From: CAYPLH01 sp964411505
Lineage (GTDB): Bacteria; Bacillota; Clostridia; CAYPLH01; DUMO01
Assembly: GCA_964411505.1 (NCBI GenBank)
Contig: CAYPLH010000066.1
Coordinates: forward strand, 1-21,136
Direction of reading: 5' to 3'
Length of the DNA: 21,136 nt
Both the position numbers and the translations under genes were made by a program. The first letter of the stretch is position 1. The number at the start of each line of letters is the position of its first letter. The notes below the pieces were generated by a model. It was not told the DNA's origin, ran no database searches, and worked only from the letters and a program-made list of their open reading frames with translations. Shown here piece by piece: positions 14,894 through 21,136 of the stretch.

Positions 14894-15907
14894 CTATTTC
14901 GCATCAACTTTAGCCATATGGCAGATAAGGTCAACTACTTTGTTTGAATAACCCCACTCATTATCATACCAAGAAACAAGCTTAACAAAGTTGTCATTTA
15001 ATGAAATGCCAGCATCTGCGTCAAAAACTGAAGTATGAGAATCACCAATAAAGTCGCTTGATACAACTAAATCCTCAGTGTATGCAAGTATACCTTTAAG
15101 CTCATTTTCTGAAGCCTTTTTGATAGCAGCTTTAATATCGTCATATGTTGCAGCTTTTTCAAGACGGCAAGTAAGGTCTACAACAGATACATTAACTGTA
15201 GGAACTCTGAAGGACATACCTGTTAATTTTCCATTAAGCTCAGGAATAACCTTGCCTACAGCTTTAGCAGCACCGGTTGATGATGGAATTATGTTAGCAG
15301 CAGCAGCACGTCCGCCTCTCCAATCTTTCATTGAAGGACCGTCAACAGTTTTCTGGGTTGCTGTGTATGAATGAATTGTAGTCATTAACCCTTCAATAAT
15401 TCCGAAGTTTTCATGAACTACCTTAGCAAGAGGTGCAAGGCAGTTTGTAGTACACGAAGCATTAGATACAATATCCATATCCTTAGTATATTTGTCATCG
15501 TTAACACCCATTACAAACATTGGAGTATCGTCTTTGGAAGGTGCACTCATAACAACTTTCTTTGCTCCACCTTTGAAGTGAGCTGATGCTTTGTCCTTAG
15601 TAAGGAATACACCAGTAGATTCTACTATGTATTCCGCTCCGCAATCTCTCCAAGGAATTTCTTCTGGGTTCATGCATGCAAATACGCTTATTTTATTCCC
15701 GTTAACAACCAGTTTGTCACCTTCAATAGCTATACTTCCATTAAACCTACCATGAACGGTATCATACTTAAGCATATAAACCATGTAATCAAGACTGATA
15801 AACGGGTCGTTAATACCGGTTACAACTACATTTGGGTTATTTATTGACGCTCTAAAAACAAGACGTCCAATTCTTCCAAAACCATTAATACCTATTTTTA
15901 TTGCCAT
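14894..15907 (-). CDS. gap: Glyceraldehyde-3-phosphate dehydrogenase, NAD type
   Basis: This cytoplasmic enzyme (EC 1.2.1.12) oxidises glyceraldehyde-3-phosphate to 1,3-bisphosphoglycerate. Its 337 residues are normal for the family. The Rossmann motif INGFGRIGR is at residues 7-15. Asp34 in GINDPF favours NAD over NADP. The catalytic Cys152 is in SNASCTTN, His179 in TTIHSYT, and the C-terminal SWYDNEWGYSNKVVDL is conserved. The ATG has GGGAGG about 8 nt upstream. A good promoter lies about 100 bp upstream and an intrinsic terminator follows, so the gene can be expressed alone. No CggR-type repressor gene is adjacent. Confidence 0.98.
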   Translation of the reverse strand: MAIKIGINGFGRIGRLVFRASINNPNVVVTGINDPFISLDYMVYMLKYDTVHGRFNGSIAIEGDKLVVNGNKISVFACMNPEEIPWRDCGAEYIVESTGVFLTKDKASAHFKGGAKKVVMSAPSKDDTPMFVMGVNDDKYTKDMDIVSNASCTTNCLAPLAKVVHENFGIIEGLMTTIHSYTATQKTVDGPSMKDWRGGRAAAANIIPSSTGAAKAVGKVIPELNGKLTGMSFRVPTVNVSVVDLTCRLEKAATYDDIKAAIKKASENELKGILAYTEDLVVSSDFIGDSHTSVFDADAGISLNDNFVKLVSWYDNEWGYSNKVVDLICHMAKVDAK

Positions 15908-16005
15908 ATATATAACCTCCCTGAAATTATTTTTTTGTTTTATGGCTATTTTAAATTATTTAAACAAATATTTGAGAAAAGCTGTTATACTTTTAACAAT
16001 TAAAT

Positions 16006-16034
16006 ATTGTATAATAATTCTATCTTTTTTTCAA
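16006..16034 (-). promoter_or_regulatory. Putative sigma-A promoter of gap
   Basis: On the minus strand TTGAAA (16029-16034) and TACAAT (16006-16011) have 17-bp spacing, about 100 bp upstream of the gap ATG. This leaves a leader of about 90 nt with no recognised riboswitch. Confidence 0.6.
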
Positions 16035-16318
16035 TACTTGGATAGAAAATAATTAAATTTTTAACAAAGACTTAACAATTACTATAGCGTTAATATCACC
16101 TGTATATCGGCATTCATGCGCCAGACTTAAAATTACCTTGAACACTTTCAACGCGCTTTTTTAAGTCGGGATTAATTTAAGAATTTACGTTGTAGTACTA
16201 ATTACACATCTCAAATCTTGCAACCAGCCTATTTAAATCAGAGAGTAATGCTATCTTTGGGGCAATATCATTATTTTACCCATACCCCGCGCGCACTATT
16301 CATCAAATTCGACAGAAC
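16035..16318. other. Intergenic region between DUF2156 gene and gap promoter
   Basis: No gene or terminator was recognised in these 284 bp. A 14-mer at 16188-16201 (cgttgtagtactaa) exactly repeats the right arm of the hairpin at 216-260. A short GC-rich patch (ccccgcgcgc) lies near 16285-16295. Otherwise nothing stands out. Confidence 0.5.
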
Positions 16319-17212
16319 CTATTTTTGTACTATAGTATACTTATTCACCATCTTCACAGGATGATAGGATTTTTTTGCTTTGCGAAGTCCCTCTTCTCCC
16401 ATATCCTGCTCCCTGTTCATATATTTTGTCATACTAAATTCTCTTTCACAAAACTGCTGATTAATAAATGTATAAAGACCATTTATATTTGAATTAGCCT
16501 TTTCTATGTGAACAACTCCGGTATTATGATTTAACAAATCGCCTATAGCGTAGGCTTCAAATTTCCCATTCACTTTTATTAGAGCACCTTTACATCCTAA
16601 GGCTTCATAATTTTTAAGTAATTCCTCATTTGCATGTTTTTCGCAATAGGAGCCTCTGTGGCAGTTGCAATCCCTGCCTTCGCACCACTTATCCATAATT
16701 CGTCTGCATTCATCAAGGTATTCCACAGTAAGGGGTACATACTCATATTCATATTCTTTTTTAAAACGATTTATATGATTTCTCTTTCCATGATATTTTC
16801 TTCCTGTAAGATTAATAAGATTATCTGTCTGATATACATAGTCACTGTTATTTTGGTCATTGCAAAACTTAAGTCCATCTCCATATTTACGAAAATAATC
16901 AAGATATTGTTCTTCAATCCTTTGGAACTTTAGTTTCCAATTTCTATTCTCAAAATATTCACCAACTTTAAAATATGCATCACGAAAATTATCTTCATCC
17001 AGATTACCTATGAACATAAATGAAAACTGCTCACTCCTGCATGGTTCTGAGATAATGATAAGAAGATTGTTTACTATTGTAAAGCTTATCCTGTAGTAAT
17101 CCCTCCACATAAATAAATTTGTAAATGTAAGCTCAGAAGCTTGTGGATTAAACTTTTTAAAATACTCATCGAATAAATGTTTATGTTCTAACTCTAATTT
17201 TGAAAACTGCAT
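16319..17212 (-). CDS. DUF2156 (LPG-synthase C-domain-like) soluble protein
   Basis: The protein has 297 residues from ATG 17212 (MQFSKLELEHKHLFDEYF), preceded by GGGAG; a TTG at 17236 is possible but the family normally begins as chosen here. Tandem GNAT-like folds are expected from the conserved blocks: SELTFTNLFMWRDYY (26-40), GRKYHGKRNHINRF (137-150), and NREQDMGEEGLRKAKKSYHP (266-285). The family is related to the catalytic domain of MprF, which transfers aminoacyl groups from tRNA to phosphatidylglycerol, but this protein has no membrane part and its substrate is unknown. A Cys-rich insert (CEGRDCNCHRGSYC, Cys177, 182, 184 and 190) looks like a metal site. It lies between pfkA and gap, with the hairpin cassette copy 2 in its leader. 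Confidence 0.82.
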   Translation of the reverse strand: MQFSKLELEHKHLFDEYFKKFNPQASELTFTNLFMWRDYYRISFTIVNNLLIIISEPCRSEQFSFMFIGNLDEDNFRDAYFKVGEYFENRNWKLKFQRIEEQYLDYFRKYGDGLKFCNDQNNSDYVYQTDNLINLTGRKYHGKRNHINRFKKEYEYEYVPLTVEYLDECRRIMDKWCEGRDCNCHRGSYCEKHANEELLKNYEALGCKGALIKVNGKFEAYAIGDLLNHNTGVVHIEKANSNINGLYTFINQQFCEREFSMTKYMNREQDMGEEGLRKAKKSYHPVKMVNKYTIVQK

Positions 17213-17249
17213 TCTTTTTAACTCCCATACATACAAATTTACGTCTCCT

Positions 17250-17340
17250 ATAAAAAAGTGGGCTTCGCCACTTTTTTTCGCTAGGGAACCTTATGGTTCC
17301 CTTCAACGGATGCTCCGCATCCTTAAGCACCCTCCTTAAA
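17250..17340. repeat. Multi-hairpin cassette, copy 2
   Basis: It has the same series of stems as copy 1: aaaaagtgg/ccacttttt with a gcttcg loop, agggaacc-ttat-ggttccct, ggatgc-tcc-gcatcc and ttaag/cttaa. Its first 54 bases (17250-17303) are identical to copy 3 at 21083-21136. It is 38 bp upstream of the DUF2156 start, so read-through from pfkA must cross it. Confidence 0.88.
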
Positions 17341-17424
17341 GCCTCATTTTTCAGGTCTTTCTTACAATGTGATCACATCCTAGAAAGTCGTTTTTAAGAC
17401 CTCCCGGAAAGCAATCAATATATA
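17341..17424. other. pfkA 3' region with palindrome
   Basis: The 12-bp perfect palindrome atgtgatcacat (17367-17378) is enclosed by inverted ctttct/agaaag (17357-17362 and 17382-17387) and aggtctt/aagacct (17353-17359 and 17396-17402). The outer and inner pairs partly compete. It could fold at the 3' end of the pfkA transcript or bind a dimeric protein. There is no U-tract, so it is not a clear terminator. Confidence 0.4.
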
Positions 17425-18510
17425 TTAATCTCCAAAACAAAGTCCTATTGCTTTTGATATACGTATCAGTTCTCCATCTGTTGGCACTGTCTTTAATTTA
17501 CTGACAGCATCCTCCAAAGGAACAGTAGCAATTTCGCAGCCCTTCAGACAAACCATAACCCCATGCTCTTCTTTGTTTATAAGTTCAACAGCTTTAACAC
17601 CATACCTTGTAGCAAGTACTCTGTCATAAGGATTAGGTCTTCCGCCTCTTTGTAAATGACCTAAAACAGTAACCCTTGTTTCAAGGCCATAAATTTTTTC
17701 AAGATCATCTGCCAGCTTTTCTCCAATCCCACCTAGCCTTATTGCATCGGGACTGTCATCAACAATCTTGCTTACAACCATGTCCCCGTCCTTTGGTTTT
17801 GCGCCTTCAGCAACAACAACAATACTAAAGTGCTTGCCTTGTCTGCGTCGTTCTTCAATCTTTTTATCAACTTTTTCAAGATCATAAGGTATTTCAGGTA
17901 TGAGAATAACATCTGCGCCTCCTGCAATGCCAGACTCAAGAGCAATCCATCCAGCATACCTACCCATAACTTCAAGGATCATAACCCTATGATGTGATTC
18001 TGCTGTGGAATGTAGCTTATCAATTGCTTCTGTTGCTGTGTCAATGGCTGTCATATAGCCAAAGGTTCTATCAGTTCCTGAAAGATCATTATCTATGGTC
18101 TTTGGTACACCTATTGCTTTAACTCCTTTTCTTGAGAAGTCTCTAGCGCTAGTTAAGGTTCCGTCCCCGCCTATAAAGACCATATACTCAATTCCGTGCA
18201 TATTAAGATTATCAACAACTCTGTCTGAAAGATCAATGTATTCAACTTTTTTATTTCTTTCAACCCTATAGTGGAAAGGATTGTGCTTGTTGGAGGTTCC
18301 TAGTATTGTTCCTCCTTTGTCAAGTATTCCTGATGCATCACTTTCTTTAAACTTTATAAAGTCATTCATTACAAGACCCCTATAACCATCTTTGAACCCA
18401 ATGACCTCATAGTTAAACTTATTAATTGCAGTTTTTATTACTGCTCTTAAAACTGCATTAAGACCGGGGCAATCCCCGCCACCTGTTAGTACGCCAATGC
18501 GTTTAGCCAT
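17425..18510 (-). CDS. pfkA: 6-phosphofructokinase, ATP-type by sequence
   Basis: It phosphorylates fructose-6-phosphate to fructose-1,6-bisphosphate (EC 2.7.1.11), the committed step of glycolysis. It has 361 residues, somewhat longer than the 320 of the E. coli type. The ATG has GGGAGTG 8 nt upstream. Motifs are GVLTGGGDCPGLNA (6-19), GGDGT (114-118), PKTIDNDLSGTDRTFG (136-151) with catalytic Asp140, MGRYAGWIAL, and LGHLQRGGRPNPYDR. The residue equivalent to E. coli Gly104 is Gly117 (ATP-type), while the one equivalent to Gly124 is Lys137, the residue usual in PPi-dependent enzymes. This mixed pattern fits the group III PFK clade and leaves the phosphoryl donor to be tested. It is upstream of the DUF2156 gene and gap. 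Confidence 0.95.
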   Translation of the reverse strand: MAKRIGVLTGGGDCPGLNAVLRAVIKTAINKFNYEVIGFKDGYRGLVMNDFIKFKESDASGILDKGGTILGTSNKHNPFHYRVERNKKVEYIDLSDRVVDNLNMHGIEYMVFIGGDGTLTSARDFSRKGVKAIGVPKTIDNDLSGTDRTFGYMTAIDTATEAIDKLHSTAESHHRVMILEVMGRYAGWIALESGIAGGADVILIPEIPYDLEKVDKKIEERRRQGKHFSIVVVAEGAKPKDGDMVVSKIVDDSPDAIRLGGIGEKLADDLEKIYGLETRVTVLGHLQRGGRPNPYDRVLATRYGVKAVELINKEEHGVMVCLKGCEIATVPLEDAVSKLKTVPTDGELIRISKAIGLCFGD

Positions 18511-18617
18511 TTAATACACTCCCTCTTCTATTTTATCAGACCAAGTAACAGTATAAGCAATTACTGCATCTTTTTATGGAAGATCTTTAATTTTCACAGT
18601 ATGGTTTGTTGAAAATC

Positions 18618-18645
18618 CTTTTATTCTAGTAGGCTTAAAAGTCAA
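18618..18645 (-). promoter_or_regulatory. Putative pfkA promoter
   Basis: On the minus strand TTGACT (18640-18645) and TAAAAG (18618-18623) have 16-bp spacing, about 110 bp upstream of the pfkA ATG and just past the peptidase stop codon. The -10 match is modest. Confidence 0.4.
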
Positions 18646-18662
18646 TTGCTTGAAAAATTACA

Positions 18663-19778
18663 TTACATTTGTTTCACGTCTTTCACAATATTGATTAGCA
18701 ATTGAGCCATTTTTACCATTTCATTAATATCAGCAACTTCGTTAACTGTATGATATTTTTCAGCACCCATACTAATATTTAGCGCCCGTATGCCTTTTTC
18801 ATTCAGTATGTTGGCATCACTGCCTCCGTTCATTGAAATAAGATTGGCTTCTACCCCGCTAGCTTTAGAGGCTTTTTCAAACAATCTGAGAACTGGCTCA
18901 TCCTTCTTTATTTTATAGCCTGAATAACACTTTTCGAATTTAAAATCGACCTTACCATCATATTTTTCTGCTGCTTTTTTAAAGCAATCTTCCATATGCT
19001 CAGTCTGCTTAGCAAGTTTTTTGTCATCCCGGCTGCGTGCTTCCCCTTTTAAGTCCACTCGCTCACAAATGATGTTTGTCGCTCTTCCTCCATTAATTAT
19101 ACCAATATTTGATGTTGTTTCAAAGTCAATTCTTCCCAGCTTCATATTGGCAATGGCTTCTGACGCAATTCTTATCGCATCTACTCCGTTCTCAGGCTCC
19201 ACACCTGCATGAGCAGCTTTCCCATAAACAATAATATCAATTAAATTCTCGGATGGAGCTCCTACAATAACACTACCTTTACTTCCTGAATCAAGAATAA
19301 AACCAAATTTAGATTTTATTTTTGAAAAGTCTAGATTTTTTGATCCAAGTAGTCCTATCTCTTCTGCTACTGTAAATACAACCTCTATGTCACCGTGCTC
19401 AATATTGTTCTCTTTGATACATCTCATAGCTTCAAGAATAATTTCAACACCAGCTAGGTCATCTGCTCCAAGTACAGTTTTTCCATCACTCTTTACATAA
19501 TCTCCATCTACAATTGGCTTTTTACCTATACCCGGAACCACAGTATCTATATGAGCCATAAAAAGCACCGATGGTAAACTTTCGGCACCTTTGAGTGTAC
19601 ATATTAAATTTCCTGCGTTTCCTCCGATTTTTTTACCCGCATCATCTTCATAAACCTCAAACCCCAGCTTCGTAAGCTTTAGTTTAAGGCAATCTGCCAT
19701 TTCTCTCTCCTTTTTAGAGATACTATCAATTCTAACCAATTGACAGAATTCTTCTACCAACCTATCTCTATTGACCAT
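18663..19778 (-). CDS. M20-family metallopeptidase, PepT-like
   Basis: The protein has 371 residues from ATG 19778 (MVNRDRL); GGAGGT sits 7 nt upstream. An earlier in-frame ATG at 19793 supplies that very ribosome binding site and is not the start. It shows the M20 di-zinc peptidase pattern: AHIDTV (His76, catalytic Asp78), LGADDLAG (Asp106 bridging ligand), catalytic Glu139/metal Glu140 in VAEEIG, Asp163 in ILDSG, and His343 in EKYHTVNE. The dimerisation lid begins near KAAHAG (His190). It resembles the peptidase-T-like (YqjE/PepT2) branch, probably a cytoplasmic aminopeptidase for short peptides; the exact substrate cannot be read. It lies 59 bp after trmL and is probably co-transcribed. 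Confidence 0.9.
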   Translation of the reverse strand: MVNRDRLVEEFCQLVRIDSISKKEREMADCLKLKLTKLGFEVYEDDAGKKIGGNAGNLICTLKGAESLPSVLFMAHIDTVVPGIGKKPIVDGDYVKSDGKTVLGADDLAGVEIILEAMRCIKENNIEHGDIEVVFTVAEEIGLLGSKNLDFSKIKSKFGFILDSGSKGSVIVGAPSENLIDIIVYGKAAHAGVEPENGVDAIRIASEAIANMKLGRIDFETTSNIGIINGGRATNIICERVDLKGEARSRDDKKLAKQTEHMEDCFKKAAEKYDGKVDFKFEKCYSGYKIKKDEPVLRLFEKASKASGVEANLISMNGGSDANILNEKGIRALNISMGAEKYHTVNEVADINEMVKMAQLLINIVKDVKQM

Positions 19779-19837
19779 ATAAAAAACCTCCATAACCTAA
19801 AAAGTAAAAAATTATGAGCGCCTTCCCAACTTTCCAA

Positions 19838-20323
19838 CTAATACCTTAGCCTTCCTTCACACGCAAGGTTCAAAAATCCTCCCTGCCTTAAAGCTTCATA
19901 TAATACTACCGCTACAGAATTTGCTAGATTTAGCGACCGTATACCATTTAGCATTGGAATCTTTATGCACTTATCCTTGTTCTCATAAAGTAAGCTCTCA
20001 GGAAGTCCGGCTGTTTCCTTTCCAAAAACAAAGAACGTACCATCATTATATCTTATCTCACTATATAAATTTACAGCCTTAGTAGAAGCAAAGTAGAACT
20101 CACTGTCTTTGTATTTATCAGTTAACTCCTTTAAAGAATCGATATAAATTACATTGACATCCTTCCAGTAATCCAGACCTGCCCGCTTTAAGTATCTGTC
20201 TTCCACCGAAAAACCAAGCGGCTTTACTAGATAAAGGTTTGAACCGGTTGCGGCACATGTTCGAGCAATATTTCCTGTGTTCTGTGGTATTTCCGGTTCT
20301 ACCAGCACTATGTTGAACGACAA
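19838..20323 (-). CDS. trmL: tRNA (cytidine(34)-2'-O)-methyltransferase TrmL
   Basis: This SPOUT-superfamily enzyme 2'-O-methylates the wobble nucleotide (C34 or cmnm5U34) of tRNA-Leu using S-adenosylmethionine. Its 161 residues are typical for this minimal SPOUT protein. Motifs are NTGNIARTCAATG (15-27), FGKETAGLP (100-108), and the knot motif IPMLNGIRSLNLANSVAVVLYEALRQ from residue 122. The start is TTG at 20323, with GAGGTGG about 6 nt upstream; no ATG or GTG is better placed. It begins 34 bp after the CheX-like gene ends and precedes the M20 peptidase, forming a likely three-gene operon. Confidence 0.95.
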   Translation of the reverse strand: MSFNIVLVEPEIPQNTGNIARTCAATGSNLYLVKPLGFSVEDRYLKRAGLDYWKDVNVIYIDSLKELTDKYKDSEFYFASTKAVNLYSEIRYNDGTFFVFGKETAGLPESLLYENKDKCIKIPMLNGIRSLNLANSVAVVLYEALRQGGFLNLACEGRLRY

Positions 20324-20357
20324 ATAAAACCACCTCGCCTGCTTGTTTTAAAGCCCA

Positions 20358-20825
20358 TCAGCTTTCCTCTGCTGCAACATCAATAAACAGTTCGACTCCA
20401 TTTTCCAAAGCAAGTGGAATACAAATTGTTTGAACCTTATCAAGTGATATTCTAATTTTCTCACCTACCAAAATAGATGGAGGAGTAATTTCAACTTTTA
20501 TTCCTCTGTTATATAAAATTGTTGCAGTATTGCCCAATATCATATTAGCCAGCTCGGCAACAGCACTCTTTGCGACTTCATCCAATGCATCTAGTTTAAC
20601 TCCCCCCATCATAGCAGAAGTAACCATAAGAGCCGCTTCATCACTCAAGGATAAAATAACCTGACCACGGATTTTACCTGTAACCCCTAAAATGCATACT
20701 ATTGAATTACTATCATAGGGAGAAGTTTTGATGTACACCTTCCCTAATCTAGCATCCATACCTGTCATTTGCTTCAGAACAGATTTACTAGCCTCAATAA
20801 AAGGATTTAAATATTCAACCTTCAT
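20358..20825 (-). CDS. cheX: CheX-like CheY-P phosphatase
   Basis: The protein has 155 residues from an ATG with AAGGTGG about 8 nt upstream. It shows the CheX/CheC-family fold signature: MKVEYLNPFIEASKSVL at the N-terminus, and the phosphatase helix VAKSAVAELANMILGNTA with Glu91 and Asn94 in the E-x-x-N arrangement used by CheX. The central GVTGKIRGQVILSLSDEAAL and the C-terminal SILVGEKIRIS and IPL strands also fit. CheX dimers dephosphorylate CheY-P in chemotaxis; some homologues act on other response regulators. No chemotaxis or flagellar gene is nearby, so its partner is unknown. First gene of a probable operon with trmL and the M20 peptidase. Confidence 0.88.
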   Translation of the reverse strand: MKVEYLNPFIEASKSVLKQMTGMDARLGKVYIKTSPYDSNSIVCILGVTGKIRGQVILSLSDEAALMVTSAMMGGVKLDALDEVAKSAVAELANMILGNTATILYNRGIKVEITPPSILVGEKIRISLDKVQTICIPLALENGVELFIDVAAEES

Positions 20826-20869
20826 TTTGTCCCACCTTTATTCCGATGTTTTGATTAGTTTCATAAAGC

Positions 20870-20906
20870 AAGTTGAACCATACTTTCTCTATATTGAATT
20901 CAACTT
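20870..20906. repeat. 8-bp inverted repeat upstream of cheX
   Basis: Arms aagttgaa (20870-20877) and ttcaactt (20899-20906) lie about 45-80 bp upstream of the cheX start. This could be an operator or a leader hairpin. The agttgaac/gttcaact words also occur inside the element at 2263-2368, possibly by chance. Confidence 0.4.
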
Positions 20907-21015
20907 TTGCACCTATTTACTAATAACCATTTGCTTCGACATTAACAATCTCTAAAGGTTTAACTTATTATATATGAACGCTTTCCTTAAACATATAAAA
21001 AATACTTTAAAGAGT

Positions 21016-21067
21016 ATATGATTGATTCCTAGTAAATCGCAAAGTGACTTTCTGGGAATAATCATAT
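21016..21067. repeat. Imperfect hairpin next to cassette copy 3
   Basis: The arms at 21016-21032 and 21052-21067 pair along about 16 positions with one bulge and one G-T, enclosing a 19-nt loop. It ends 15 bp before hairpin cassette copy 3, echoing the nesting of copy 1 within another palindrome. Confidence 0.5.
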
Positions 21068-21082
21068 AAAGAATATATTACC

Positions 21083-21136
21083 ATAAAAAAGTGGGCTTCG
21101 CCACTTTTTTTCGCTAGGGAACCTTATGGTTCCCTT
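21083..21136. repeat. Multi-hairpin cassette, copy 3 (cut by window end)
   Basis: These 54 bases are identical to 17250-17303 of copy 2, covering the first two stems. The window stops inside the cassette, so its full extent is not visible. Confidence 0.88.

Larger units (their letters stand above)
20826..21136. other. Leader region upstream of cheX
   Basis: No gene was recognised in the last 311 bp. It contains a short inverted repeat (20870-20906), a longer hairpin (21016-21067) and the start of hairpin cassette copy 3 (21083 to the window end). A TATAAT on the minus strand near 20968-20974 lacks a convincing -35 box, so the operon promoter is not assigned. Confidence 0.5.

Noticed and set aside
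15908..16005. Riboswitch or structured leader before gap
   Set aside because: The leader is A/T-rich with no conserved riboswitch core that I can recognise.
17367..17378. CRP-like site TGTGATCACA
   Set aside because: A CRP site needs a 6-bp spacer between TGTGA and TCACA; here there is none, and the site is downstream of pfkA rather than at a promoter.

Overview
The window looks like chromosomal DNA of a low-GC clostridial Firmicute, possibly near Acetivibrio/Ruminiclostridium-type cellulolytic clostridia. This rests on AT-rich intergenic DNA, GGAGG-type ribosome binding sites with frequent TTG/GTG starts, sigma-A-like promoters, a glycolytic gene cluster and clostridial-type protein families. 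The species cannot be fixed from the sequence alone. Almost every gene is on the minus strand, so transcription runs from high to low coordinates.

Reading in the direction of transcription, the first group is a probable operon of a CheX-like CheY phosphatase, the tRNA methyltransferase TrmL and an M20 PepT-like peptidase (20825 to 18663). Next comes the glycolytic block: pfkA, a soluble DUF2156 (LPG-synthase C-domain-like) protein, gap, an in-frame pgk-tpiA fusion and gpmI (18510 to 10771). A five-gene MacAB/FtsX-like ABC export cassette follows (10545 to 3834): lipoprotein adaptor, ATPase, ATPase carrying a C-terminal AbrB-like domain, second lipoprotein adaptor, and a 942-residue permease. 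The block ends with eno (3737 to 2436). Together gap, pgk-tpiA, gpmI and eno cover lower glycolysis from triose phosphate to phosphoenolpyruvate, and pfkA supplies the committed upper step. The ABC cassette splits this set.

The left end (1 to about 2435) is accessory in character. It holds an AT-rich gene-poor stretch with a hairpin and a short tandem repeat, one plus-strand gene for an unrecognised single-pass membrane protein, and a RelB/DinJ-YafQ toxin-antitoxin pair. The toxin has lost its conserved C-terminus where it runs tail-to-tail into the plus-strand gene.

The intergenic regions are unusually rich in structured repeats. Three copies of a multi-hairpin cassette lie at 12421, 17250 and 21083. 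Two copies of an imperfect palindromic element of about 108 bp bracket gpmI in the same orientation; their paired arms show compensatory base changes, and one copy has the hairpin cassette nested in its loop. A 106-bp inverted-repeat element downstream of eno is flanked by 16-bp direct repeats. These repeat families and the AbrB-tailed ABC transporter are the least ordinary things here. No rRNA, tRNA or CRISPR array was recognised.
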